The notes under the pieces: model-generated
The model's input: only the letters and a program-made list of their open reading frames with translations
The model's database searches: none
What the model was told of the DNA's origin: nothing
In this document: positions 20,825 to 31,968 of the stretch, in pieces
Layout: each line of letters starts with the position of its first letter
How positions within the stretch are numbered: position 1 is the first letter of the stretch
Made by a program: the position numbers and the translations under genes
Origin: Impatiens glandulifera
Lineage: Eukaryota; Streptophyta; Magnoliopsida; Ericales; Balsaminaceae
Assembly (NCBI RefSeq): GCF_907164915.1
Contig: NC_061862.1
Location: 137,445,520-137,509,519, forward strand
Direction: 5' to 3'
Length of the DNA: 64,000 nt

Positions 20825-23800
20825 ATGTGGGTACCAAATAGTTGTAAATATGTACATTTTGCAGGATTTAAAGAAACGGCTAGGAAACTCTGAATGGTAC
20901 TTGGATAGTGGTTGCTCCAAGCATATGACTGGGAACAACAATCTTCTAACCGACTTCAGAATAGAAACTGGTGCACTAATCACCTTCGGTGACAACTCAA
21001 AAGGTAGAACTGTGGGCAAGGGTAAGATTGTCCATGGTAACCTTACAATCGATAATGTACTCTTAGTTGAAAACCTACGTTTTAACTTACTAAGCATTAG
21101 TCAAATGTGTGATGCTGGATACACTGTAGAATTTCTTAAACATGCATGCTTAATTAAGAATTCTCAAGGTACCATACTACTAACCGGAAATAGGCTAGGA
21201 AATATCTACAAGGTAGACTGGAAAACTAAAGTAGAATATCATATCTGCATGATAGCCAAGACTGATCAAACCTGGCTATGGCATAAGAGACTAAACCATC
21301 TGAACATGAAAACCTTAAACTATATTCGCGGTAAAAAGTTTGTCGACGGAATTCCTAACATAGTATTTAATAAGAATAAGGTTTGTTCAGCATGTCAAAT
21401 GGGTAAACAAACTAGGTCAACCTTTAAGAGTAAAGGACACATTCAATCTAACCGATGCTTAGATCTTCTTCACATGGATTTATTTGGACCGATTCAGGTA
21501 ATCAGCCTAGGAGGTATGCTTTACACTATGGTAGTTGTTGATGATTACTCTAGATTTACATGAGTAATATTTCTACCATCCAAACGTGAAACCGCATCAA
21601 ATTTGATCACACTGCTTAAACGTTTGCAAAATGAAAAATCAACACGCATTAATAGCATTAGAAGTGATAGAGGTACCGAATTTACCAATAGTACTTTAAC
21701 TGCATTTCTTGATGAATCCGATATTAGACACGAGTTGTCTAGTGCTAGGACTCCTCAACAAAACGGCCTGGCCGAGAGAAGAAACCGAACTCTCAAGGAA
21801 GCCGCACGGTCCATGATAGCCGACTCGGGTATTGCTCAAAAATTCTGGGATGAGGCTATCAATTCTGCATGTTATACATATCTATCTCAAGTACCTTAAG
21901 ATTTTCGGTTGTAAATGCTATATTCACATAAATGGTAAAACATATCTATCTGCTTTTGATGCAAAAACCGATATTGGGATCATGTTAGGTTACTCAGCAG
22001 TGAGTAAAACATATAGAGTGTATAACAATAGAACCTTAACCGTGGAGGAATCACTTCATGTTGTTTTCGATGAATCGGTTGAAAGTAATACTGCATCATG
22101 CTTTGATCTACACAACAGACTGAAAAATAACAATATCCACTCTGATAGTGAAGATGAGATTCCGGTTTTTAGGCGGTTTGTCCATGATCAAATGGGTAAT
22201 GATGAAACCCAGCCGGATCAAGCTGTCCCATGACAGGAAGCTGACACTTCATTCCAAACCGAGGAAATCAGTCGGTCTGACATCCTTGCTCAGCCTACCG
22301 ATATGTCTAGCCTTGATCAAGTAAACGGTAATCTGGTAGACATCGCTGAACCGAACCTCAAAAGGAACACTAAACATCCTCTTGAGCTAATTATAGGTGA
22401 CCCTTCAGAACCTGTTCGAACTAGGCGTCAAATTCTGGAGGAATACTTTAATTCCGCCTTTATATCCCAGATTGAGCCGAAAAGAGTGGATGAAGCATTG
22501 TTAGATCCGGATTGGATCTTGGGAATGCAAGAAGAGTTAAACCAGTTTGAGTGTAATAAAGTCTGGTACCTAGTCCTTAGACCGAAAGATCAACCGGTCA
22601 TAGGAACAAGATGGGTATTTAGAAATAAACTCAATGAAGACGGTTTGGTCACGAAGAACAAAGCCAGATTAGTGGCACAAGGATACAAACAGGAAGAAGG
22701 CATTGATTTTGAAGAATCATTTGCCCCTGTAGCTAGGATTGAGGCTATTAGGATTTTTCTAGCTTTTGCTGCCTTCAAAAATTTTAAAGTTTTCCAAATG
22801 GATGTTAAAAGTGCATTTTTGAATGGTGACCTACGTGAAGAGGTATATGTTGAACAACCACCCGGTTTCAAAAATGCTGAACTACCCAACCATGTATACC
22901 GGTTAAACAAAGCTTTATACGGTCTAAAGCAAGCTCCTAGAGTCTGGTATGACACACTAACCGCATTTTTGTTAAAACATGACTTCACCATCGGTTCGGT
23001 GGATAAAACGTTATTTAAGTTTGAGAAAAAGGAACATATCCTACTTGTTCAAATCTATGTAGATGATATCATTTTCGGTTCAACCGATCCTAAGCTATGT
23101 GATAAATTCTCAACCCTGATGACTAACAAATTTGAAATCAGTATGATGGGAGAATTAAGTTTCTTCCTAGGTCTTCAGGTTAAGCAACTCGAAGAAGGAA
23201 CATTCATCAGTCAACCCAAGTACACTAAAGAATTGTTAAAGAAATTTGGGATGGATACATGCTCCTCAGCGGCTACTCCAATGAGTTCATCGGTCAAATT
23301 GGACAAAGATGATGAGGGTCAAGCAGTAGACCTGACCGTTTACCGAGGCATCATCGACTCTCTTCTATACTTGACAGCAAGTAGACCGGATATTCTATTT
23401 GCAGTCGGTGTGTGTGGAAGATTCCAGGCCAACCCAAAACAGTCTCACTACACAGCCGCAAAACGAATCTTGAAATACCTAAAGGGAACACCTGACGTCG
23501 GCCTGTGGTATCCAAAGGACTCATCTTTTAACCTAACAAGTTATTCAGATGCAGACTATGCAAGTTGCAAGATTGATAGAAAAAGCACCAGCGGAACATG
23601 CCAATTCTTAGGTGATCGGCTTATTTCATGGCATAGAAAGAAACAAACATCAGTTGCCACATCAACCGCAGAAGCTGAATACCTGGCAGTCGGAAGCTGC
23701 TGTTCACAACTTCTTTGGATTCAACAACAACTGAAAGATTTCGGTGTCATAGCCGAAGAATCTCCAATCTTCTGTGACAACACAAGTGCCATAGCAATCA

Positions 23801-24021
23801 CCTATAATCCGGTTTTACACTCTAGAACCAAGCACATTGACATAAGGCATCACTTTATCCGGGAACATGTCATGTTGAAGCATATCCGACTGGAATACGT
23901 ATCGACAGATCAACAAGTAGCCGATATCTTCACAAAGCCTCTACAGGAAGCTAAGTTTTCTCAATTCAGACTCACACTCGGTTTGACCGATATTAATCAA
24001 ATTATTCCTAAGGATGCTTAA
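20811..24021 (+). pseudogene. Copia-2 Pol (protease-integrase-RT-RNase H), broken
   Basis: The protease site LDSGCSKHMTG lies near 20900. Integrase has the HHCC zinc site and [16 protein letters not shown] and QQNGLAERR, but TGA at 21561-21563 replaces a conserved Trp. About 70 bp plus a frame are lost near 21875-21897, between CYT and the IFGCKCYIHI block. TGA falls at 22231-22233. From 22303 the RT and RNase H are open for 572 codons: [46 protein letters not shown] and [10 protein letters not shown]. Intact Pol of the same type lies at 60795-64000. Confidence 0.93.
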
Positions 24022-24467
24022 AAAGGGAAATCGGTTCGGACAGACAAAACCGGTAGTTCCTCCTAAACTGTCGGATTTCAAATTTCCCAAGGTATCTATG
24101 GAAGAACCTCCTGGTCTATCAGTCAGAGTAAACCGACCGGTTATTTAGTGCATGCACCAAATAACCGCATCGGGACGAACAACTAATAATTTACCGGTTC
24201 GGAAATAGTTTATCTTAGATTATTTGACCTTCGAACAAAAGTGCAATAATTACCTGTGTTTAAACTTACCTATCCTGAAAAAATTACCTTTTCAAAGTAA
24301 AATGGTTACACCTCAAAAGACGTGAAGATTTGATATCTTTCATGGTCCAGGTCTATAACCAACATCCTAGGCTGTAGACATGCTTATTTCATGCAAAACT
24401 CTTTATCCTATGGTTAATATACATTATTACCTGTGATACCTGGATAATAAGATCCTCTCTCCACTAG
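24022..24467. other. Spacer between pol and accessory gene A
   Basis: No coding content. It holds several CCGGTT motifs and leads into the TATA box of gene A. Confidence 0.6.
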
Positions 24468-24475
24468 TATATAAG
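24468..24475 (+). promoter_or_regulatory. TATA box of accessory gene A (Copia-2)
   Basis: TATATAAG, 66 bp upstream of the gene A ATG, followed by an A/C-rich leader. Confidence 0.65.
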
Positions 24476-24533
24476 TTGAACAAACCTTAAACAAAACAAT
24501 CCCAAGTTAAAACCATCCTCTCACTAAGACAAA

Positions 24534-25295
24534 ATGTCTCAGTTTCCAAACATCCTTCAAGTGGATTTCAAATCTGCTTAAAGCACTGAGCATTATGAAG
24601 TCTTCAAGATGATCAAGTCACTTGAAGATACTGGTCTCCAACATTTTCTAGATGACAAACATGTCATCTATTCTGAATCAGTACTGGAATTCTTCTACAA
24701 TGCTAGGGTTTTTCGTGGAACTCATCACTTTGACACACATATTCAGTCAAAAGTGGGAGGAATTGTATTCGATTTCACCGAAAGTGACTTCGCAAGATAC
24801 TTTGACCTACCAAAGCAAGGGCTGACCGACCTCAATGTGTCGGCTGAACTAAAAGCCGAGATCTCCTTAGCCTTTGCCCGGTCAAATCAACCAGTTGATG
24901 ACCACAGTGCCAAGTCACTGTTGAAAGCTGAATACCAGCTTCTCAACGACGTGATCGGTCGAGGCATCCTGGGAAGGGATGTGACCAACACGTATTGCAC
25001 CGCTGCTTTCAATATCATGGCCGCGATAACCACTGGCACACCGGTCAACTGGTCAAGGGTGCTGTTCGACGTCCTAATCTAGATGATTGGCGTTCGAACA
25101 GTCGGTCTCGTTCCTCAAATAAGTTGTCTGCTTCTGGAGCTTGGGGTTCCAACATGCCCGGGGGAAGGGTTGAACCAAGCCTAGGTACTCACTAAGGAAG
25201 TCACCGATTCATTTTATGAGCAGTTTGAAAAGGCTTGGAAGAGGAGGAACCGTCACATCCACTCCAACGGTCACGCCAACTCCAGCAGATATTAA
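24534..25295 (+). pseudogene. Copia-2 accessory gene A, broken by stops
   Basis: Starts MSQFPNILQVDF and keeps one frame to TAA at 25293, but in-frame stops occur at about 24579 (TAA) and 25080 (TAG), plus one near 25180. It carries the accessory domain: GLQHFL, then VLEFFYNARVF, FTESDFARYFDLPKQGLTDL, and GTPVNWSRVLF towards the end. It is closest to gene A of Copia-6 (59331-60092), with shared G[LV]TDL and TGTPVNWS. No membrane segment or known enzyme motif. Function unknown. Confidence 0.8.
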
Positions 25296-25638
25296 GTCAC
25301 TCCATCTTACAACCGATCATTTTGCTGCACGAACCGGTTGTATCCTATGATTATTTCGGCTTATTCTATGTTATCTTCGGTTTCAATCGGTCACTTTTCA
25401 GTTTGTTGTTGCATTCGTCATTAATGAAAAATATCACTTAATTAATGTAGTAACTCCCAACTACATGAGTAATTACTACCCAACTAACTTGGTTATCTTT
25501 GAACTAAATCCCTACCTCGAGCTCTGCAATCGGTCAAAAGTAACCTCTTTCCAATACACTTTGGAAACATAAATATTCTCTTCTCTAATAAGACAAAACT
25601 GATCTTCAATGTTGATATTTTCCCTCCAAAACCGGATC

Positions 25639-25646
25639 TATATAAA
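25639..25646 (+). promoter_or_regulatory. TATA box of accessory gene B (Copia-2)
   Basis: TATATAAA, 86 bp upstream of the gene B ATG. The interval holds a CT-rich leader (CTCTCTCTCTTAGC) typical of plant 5' UTRs. Confidence 0.75.
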
Positions 25647-25724
25647 GAGCCACCCTCTAATCAACTTAACACATCTCAAAACAAAAATCTCTTGAACTCT
25701 CTCTCTCTTAGCAAAGTTTGAATC

Positions 25725-26426
25725 ATGCCGAGCCGAACTCTAGGAAACTACTTGAGCATCAACTTTGATTCATGTATGGAACATTGGGATATAGAAACCA
25801 AGGAGGTCATGTTTGAATCTCTCATTGACACCGGTCTTCGCACCTTTCTCGAAGAATCCGGTCCCATACTTCTTGAGGATGTCAAGACCTTCTTCAGAAG
25901 TGCTTGCATAAGAGGAAACTACATTGTTTCCACAGTAAGAGATCACACTTTCTGGCTGGATGAAGCCGAATTTGCCCAAATGTTCAACCTGCCCACAGAA
26001 GGGTTTTCCGACTTCCCAACCCAGGTGGGAAGTGCAGCAACCGATCACTCAATATTCTTCTCTGGAACCGATGTACCGGTGGAAAATCACGGGTTAAAAA
26101 CCCGCCTTGCTCACCACATCCAACTCCTTCATAAGATTGTAAATCGCTCTATCATTTGTCAATCTCCGAATCAGCGTTACTCCAAGAAAATATTTGACAT
26201 GATGACCTACATTGTTAGCAACACGGCCATCAATTGGTCATCGGTCATCTTCCAGAATTTGAAAACCATGGTGCTGACCAAGAAAGGTCTCGGTTATGCT
26301 CCTCACATCAGTCGGCTCATTCTCAAGTACCGCCTAGAATTTGGACCGGGCACACCGGCATCTCCTTCAAACATCCTTGACATAGATGGAGTGGAAGAAA
26401 AACTTTCAAGGGTCGTTATCACATAA
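25725..26426 (+). CDS. Copia-2 accessory gene B (uncharacterised retroelement protein)
   Basis: An intact 233-residue frame. The accessory domain covers nearly all of it: DTGLRTFL (35-42), VKTFFRSACIRGNYIVSTV (53-71), FAQMFNLPTEGFSDFP (83-98), PNQRYSKKIFDMM (148-160), AINWSSVIFQNLK (168-180) and YAPHISR (191-197). LPTEGFSDFP, PNQ.YS and INWSS are shared with gene B of Copia-6 but not with A or C, so B is a separate orthologous line. There is no signal peptide, membrane segment, coiled coil or catalytic signature. It is the only accessory gene of this element still open, between broken A and C. I do not recognise the fold. Confidence 0.82.
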   Translation: MPSRTLGNYLSINFDSCMEHWDIETKEVMFESLIDTGLRTFLEESGPILLEDVKTFFRSACIRGNYIVSTVRDHTFWLDEAEFAQMFNLPTEGFSDFPTQVGSAATDHSIFFSGTDVPVENHGLKTRLAHHIQLLHKIVNRSIICQSPNQRYSKKIFDMMTYIVSNTAINWSSVIFQNLKTMVLTKKGLGYAPHISRLILKYRLEFGPGTPASPSNILDIDGVEEKLSRVVIT

Positions 26427-26702
26427 GTTATATCTTTATTTCTTATGGATTCCTATTCCTAAAACCGATTCATGAATAGGTTTATATCCTGTACTTTTTC
26501 TTCAATAAAATTCTATTTCAGTTTAATAATCGGAATAACCATCCAACTAACCGGTCAATATCAATAAATCACTTTGTCTTCACTAAAAATCCGGTTAAAG
26601 TCATAAACCACATCTTCGCGGTTATTAAATCACATCTCTTCATAAAGGGACCGTTTCATTAAAACTGAAACCAAAAGTCGACTCGGAATTTTTGGAGGGA
26701 AA

Positions 26703-26823
26703 TTTCCCGCCCAAAAACTCCCGCTCAAACATCCCGCCCTTTTGTTTGTCGCCCTTGATTTGCCGCCCACGGTTTGCCGCCCTTGGTTTGCCGCCCAAAC
26801 CACTTGGAGGGAAAATTCCCGCC
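26703..26823 (+). promoter_or_regulatory. Cluster of E2F-type sites upstream of accessory gene C
   Basis: Four perfect matches to the plant E2F consensus TTTSSCGC: TTTCCCGC at 26703-26710 and TTTGCCGC at 26759, 26773 and 26787. A looser ATTCCCGC lies at 26816. The group ends about 50 bp before the TATA box of gene C. E2F sites confer S-phase expression in dividing plant cells. Binding here is inferred. Confidence 0.72.
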
Positions 26824-26870
26824 CAAACCTGATGGGACGGTTTGTGACGGTTGGGCTTCCAAACCGCACC

Positions 26871-26877
26871 TATAAAA
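26871..26877 (+). promoter_or_regulatory. TATA box of accessory gene C (Copia-2)
   Basis: TATAAAA, 116 bp upstream of ATG 26987. The leader is CT-rich (CTTTCTCTCTCTAGCTCTC). Confidence 0.78.
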
Positions 26878-26986
26878 GGGTCCTTAGTCATTTCATTTCA
26901 TTCTCACGCGAATCGACTTTCTCTCTCTAGCTCTCAAACTCTTTCAAAGCGGGTTTTCTCTTGCTCTCTCGATTCAATCATCAACA

Positions 26987-29487
26987 ATGGGTCGTGATTC
27001 CGCATTGTTCAAACATATCATCCAGGTAGACTTTGAAGAAATCAGACAAAACGGTTCGGCTCCGGCAAAGGAAGTTGTATCCCGGATTTCCGAGGCCGGT
27101 CTCGAATACTTCCTAGGTGGTCCGTTTGTTCTATACAAAGAAGCGGTTGAAGAATTCTTTAAAACCGCATCCCTTTCCGGCAGAACAATAACCGCAACCG
27201 TCGGCGGTCAACAGTTCGACATAACCGAAGAGTCGGTTGCTGAAATCCTACGCCTACCAACAGATGGACGCAACAGTTCGATGGATCTAGATCGACAAAC
27301 CTTCGAGGCAGCTTGCTAGATTCTCTCGGCAATCGCGGTTCCTGTAGAAGTCTCCGATAAGAAATCAACACTACAACCGGAATACATACCGCTATGTGAC
27401 ATCTTCACCAAGTCGGTTCAGGCGAGAGAGGGAAATTTCGACAACCTCACCAAGGCAAAAATCGAGATGCTTGCCGGTTTACTAAACGGCATAAATATTA
27501 ACTGGGCAAAGGAGGTTCTCTCGTCGAGCAAAATAATAAGATCCTGCCAATTCCTGGAGAAGAAAAAGCCGGCCCCCGGTTCTACAGGTGGCCGAAGGAA
27601 GAAGTCTGCCGCTAAGAAACCTGCTCCGGTAAAGGGAAGATCCGGAAGCAAGAAGGACAAACAACCGATAGAATTCGCGGACCCACCCTCTGAAACGCGG
27701 GATGAGGACGATTCGACCTCCAGCTCAGACCGAACTGCTTCAGATAATACCGAAGAAAATCTGTCCGGTAAAGGAAAAGGACCGATGGAAGAGGAACAAT
27801 CGGCCAGTCTTGAACTTGAAGAAACCGGTGCAGACGGCTATGGGGAGGAAGACGTTCCCGATAACAACGACCAGGAAATGGCCGAAACTACAGTACGCAT
27901 AATCATGGAAGAAATTGATCTGCAGGCTCACGAGGCATCTGAAGTATACTATGAGTGGTTCCGGTACCGGTGCGACAAATTCTACAAACATATGCTACCG
28001 GGACTAGCCAATGGACAAAGTTTCAGAAGGTTGAAAGAGATAGAGGAGGACGTCATCAACCTAACAAAAGCCAAGGATCCCAGCGAAGCCTTGGACCGAC
28101 ACGCAATAGTGGAACCGCGTGCTCGGCTACAAAAGCTAGCCGAACATATTCGGAAACATACAGAAAGGTATGTTGCGGGAACACCGAAGTCTAAACTATA
28201 ACTCCTGGTGTTGGACTTACTTGCGGTAAAGAAAGGGGAGTTCATCGACGATGTGGCGCGGCTTGGAGCGGTGCGCGAACAAAAAAATACAACGCACTCT
28301 CCGCGTCATGAGAATACCGACGGTCAAAATCAAGGCGATAATGAGACAGCCTCCCCTCTAGCGGATCATGGTATCAACGTAACCGACGAAAGGACAGAGA
28401 CTCCTCTCACCGGCCTACACACAACCGTTCAAACCGGGAACTCAGAACCGACCGTCACAGAGGGCAGAGTCAAGTCTCTCATTGAAGAGTTTGTCAACGA
28501 CGCGGTTAAGCCCTGGAAGAAGAAAGCTAAGAGAGTCGCGGTTCAAGCGTTCCTGATGGCCGAGACAACAAGGGATGATCTTGGCAAGGCAAACGAGCGG
28601 ATCACATCGGTCGAAACCAACCACCATGACGCCGATGTTCGGTACGATGCTCATCTTAACCGTACCATAGCCTTGGAGGACAAAACTTCGAAGTTGGTGG
28701 ATGACTTGGAACGGTTTCAAGAGAAGACCGAGCAACGACTTACAAAGGTCGATGAGGACCTGGGGCGGTCAAGCACCGAAGCCGGTTCAACACTCGACCG
28801 GGTCATAAGCGTTGAAGAGAAGAATGCATTCCTTGAGGAACGAAACACCAAACTTGAAGCCGACCTCAAGGCGGTCACCGAACAAGTGAATGAACTGATA
28901 AAGGTCAAGCGGTTGAGGAGGCAAACTCTCAAGCAGCTAAGGAACTTCAAGATGCGTTGGACGAAGAGACGCAGAAAACGAAGGTGGCACCACGGTCTGA
29001 TGTGAACTTCAACGAACGATTACGAATATCAATGGCCAAAAATCCGAACTCGCGAAAACCGTGGCGGCCAAACAAGCTGAAGAGGCCAACCGGTTAAAGG
29101 CTCAACAGGAAACATACCACAACTACGAAAAGATTCACAAAAAGTCCAAGGCGACTACCTCCTTTTCGGCTCCGGCAACACGAAAAAGGAAAGCACCCTC
29201 AAGGAAGGCTCAAGTCGCCGAGATGCTGGGCAGAATCAACGAGACAGTTGTTGACCCTCTACCGAACCCGCTCTGCAAACCGAGGATGACTTCGAAGAGG
29301 ATCTCGAGCCGCCGCCTAAAAAACAGAGAGTTTTCAATGCGGTTCAGTCAACACGGTCGGTCAACCGTTCTCTCCTCACCAGGTTACCACGGGAGTAGGA
29401 GGATCTTCTTCAAGACCGGCTCAACCGGCTAAAGGACAACCAACAAATGAACTGATGGATGACTTCCTGCCATCCAAATTGAACTAA
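26987..29487 (+). pseudogene. Copia-2 accessory gene C, broken
   Basis: Begins MGRDSALFKHIIQVDF and runs through the accessory domain (GLEYFLGGPFVLY, ATVGGQQFDITEESVAEIL, GNFDNLTKAKIEML, ININWAKEVL). A Lys/Pro-rich basic linker (KKKPA, RRKKSAAKK) follows, then an acidic stretch. Next come a helical region (YYEWFRYRC, HMLPGLANG) homologous to residues 516-540 of intact gene C, and a coiled coil. In-frame stops are TAG at 27317 and TAA at 28199. Frameshifts follow after about 28905, and the end is near LPSKLN at 29487. The intact form is at 54797-57634. Confidence 0.85.
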
Positions 29488-29595
29488 TAGGGGCTCTATT
29501 TTCAACCTTTACTTATGTTTACTTCGGTCTTTTACATATATAATATTTTTCCCTTTTGCGGTTATGTTTACTTATATATATAAAGTTATTTTTAG

Positions 29596-29846
29596 AAACC
29601 GGCCTACATTTGCAATCTTACATAATTTTGATAATTTTAAATAAAATAATCAAAAAGGGAGAAATTGATAAGATAAAAGATAGAATTTTTCAAAATTTTC
29701 TCAAAATTTTCCAAAATATTTCGAAAAATCCTCCCAAGTCAGTTTCCAAAAATCCGGCCAAATAAAACTCACAAGACCGGCCTACATTTGCAATCTTACA
29801 GGATTTTGAATATTTTAAATAAAATAATCAAAAAGGGAGAAATTGT
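29596..29846 (+). repeat. Duplicated purine-tract region before the Copia-2 3' LTR
   Basis: A ~70-bp block (from CCGGCCTACATTTGCAATCT to AAAAAGGGAGAAATTG) occurs at about 29599-29664 and 29778-29846. The second purine tract (29830-29843) abuts the LTR and should be the functional primer. Repeated purine tracts are characteristic of Sireviruses. Confidence 0.85.
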
Positions 29847-31060
29847 TAGATAAAATTAGACCGGTTAATAGAACTTAATACAAACAAATCTCCTATGCAG
29901 GAACAAATAAAGAACCGGACCGGTCAAAGTACTCAACCGGATTAAGAAGCTCCACCGGTCAAGTTATCAAACCGACCAGAAACATGACCCCACAAAGAAA
30001 GACAAGATCGGTCAAAACTGAAGGCCGGAAACACCAGACAGTCGGTCATTTAGAAGCCAAAGGAATAACCGGAAGCCACCCGGTTAACATAGATAACCGA
30101 CCAGCATAAGAAGATACTTCGGGTATCTGTTGAGAATGATACCAAAGGAACAGACTGAACATTTCCATATTCATACAAGTCTGAGGACAGTCTGCAGGCT
30201 GCAGAAAACCGTCCTACAAGATCTCTCCACTTCAGGATAAATCAGAAAGGCAATCTTCCAAGTACAGACAACTGCCCAACAGACAGTTGCCATATTGAGT
30301 AAAAGACAAACCTAGACGGTTTGACCTACATACTGGAAGAACAGACCGCCAGGTCTGAAAAGTTGACCGCCAGGTCTGAATCACTGAACCTCTGCTCAAC
30401 CAATCAAATTCAAGAAATTGAAATGTGACCGTTGGCACATTTCACCTATAAAAGGAGGAGCAGAAGAGGAGTAAATGTGGGACATAGTGGACAATTAATT
30501 TACAAGTAATAAAATTGTGTTCTATCTCTAGAAAACTTAAGTGCTAAGTTTAAGTGTGTATTTACAATTTCGGTTAAAATTGTACGGGTGTTATCGAGCA
30601 GGAAATAAGTCTCGATCGGATTGTATTTGTATTCTTTAGTGAATATCCTTCTCGCGGTTTCGAGAGGAGGGGTGACGTAGGAGTTTTATCTCCGAACATC
30701 CATAAAAACTTGTCTTGTTATTTACTTTCTACTGGTTCTACATTCTTACCGATCTGTACTAACCTACTTACACCTCTTTGACCGACTCTACACTACCTAA
30801 ACCGAATCACTGAATTACAAAACCGACCCAGCAACTTTCAAACCTGTCTTATCCAAAACCGGTTCTACCTATCTCGTGACTGTGCTGCTTCAACCTGAAA
30901 CAAACCTCTTCCGCGCTTGAACCTGGTTCAAGGGTTTGTGACAGTTTGTGTAGTATTGAAACCCCGGTATTAATCTCTAACCGGATTAATCACCACCCTT
31001 TGAGTGAGACGCGCTAACCGGCCCAACCCCGGTTCCCCAGCCGCGACCTAGATCCTAACA
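29844..31060 (+). repeat. Copia-2 3' LTR
   Basis: 1217 bp matching 17810-19009, ending CCTAACA and followed by the TCAAC duplication. The indels and substitutions between the LTRs fit an old insertion with decayed genes. Confidence 0.95.
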
Positions 31061-31065
31061 TCAAC

Positions 31066-31960
31066 TCTTTCAAGTAAAGAAGAAATGATAAATATATAGT
31101 TGTTTTCAATATTATTTGTAATTTTTTTTTTAATTGTCATTTGAAATTCATTATTTATAAATTTGTGTGAGAACTAGAAAATATTTTTATCTCTCAAAAT
31201 TATTTTGTAATATTCTTTTTAGATTTTAATAAATAATTTATATAATATCATAAGAAAACTAAACTCTTTTTTAAATATAAGAAAATTTATTGATCCCATG
31301 TTTGTCAAATTCTTATTGAAAAATAAATTTTCTTAATAATTTTTTTTAAAATATTATCGTATGAGATTCGAACCCTAAGTATCGTTGGTGGAATTTGAAC
31401 ACCTTAACTTAATTATAATTGTTGAATTTAATATATAATTTTGTGTAGATATATATTTTATATGTAATTTTTTAGCCAATTAATTAAATTTTATATTAAC
31501 ACATGTTATTCATACTCATTTATACTCAAATAAATATTTAAAACAAATAAATATTTAAAACAAATATGAGTATTTATGAGTAGAAACTCGTATCTTAAAA
31601 TAGAATGATATATTATCTAATTCATAAAAAAAATTATGTATTTTAAATTTATTATTTATAAGTTTTTGTGAAAATATTTCATGTCAAATTCGTATTAAAA
31701 TGTAAAAGTTTGGAAATAAAATTTTCACAAATATCATTGTTACATTATTTCATTAAAAAAATTTAACACTCTCAAATTCCTAACAATTATTATTCAAACC
31801 CTAATTTATACTCACTCTAAAATTCGCATTAATGATGATTCGAATCCTAATCTATGTACATATCATTTTTATTTAAGTAATGTATAAATGATATTGTTTA
31901 TTGTGATTAGATTTAAGAAAAAAAACCAAACAGGTGTAGCTGCATTAATTCTAGATAATG
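31066..31960. other. AT-rich intergenic DNA, no gene seen
   Basis: Continues the AT-rich sequence left of Copia-2 (before 17805). No coding frames or structured repeats beyond A/T runs. Confidence 0.6.
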
Positions 31961-31968
31961 TTATAAAA

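Larger units (their letters stand above)
17810..31060 (+). mobile_element. Copia-2: 13.25-kb Sirevirus-like Copia element with accessory genes
   Basis: LTRs of about 1.2 kb (TGTTAG...CCTAACA) are flanked by the 5-bp duplication TCAAC (17805-17809 and 31061-31065). The order is LTR, primer site, gag, linker, pol (protease, integrase, RT, RNase H), then about 5.8 kb with three related accessory genes, two purine tracts and the LTR. Sirevirus-type Copia elements are known for long LTRs, an extra ORF after pol and multiple purine tracts, and the RT motif [10 protein letters not shown] fits. Pol and accessory genes A and C are broken. Confidence 0.93.

Noticed and set aside
20821..20864. A 44-nt intron fusing linker to pol
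   Set aside because: Too short for normal plant splicing, and joining GTAAAT to GCAG gives an immediate stop. Only the acceptor-like site was kept as an observation.
24534..29487. Accessory genes as a classical envelope gene
   Set aside because: No signal peptide or membrane segment is visible in A, B or C; gene C has nuclear-type basic clusters.
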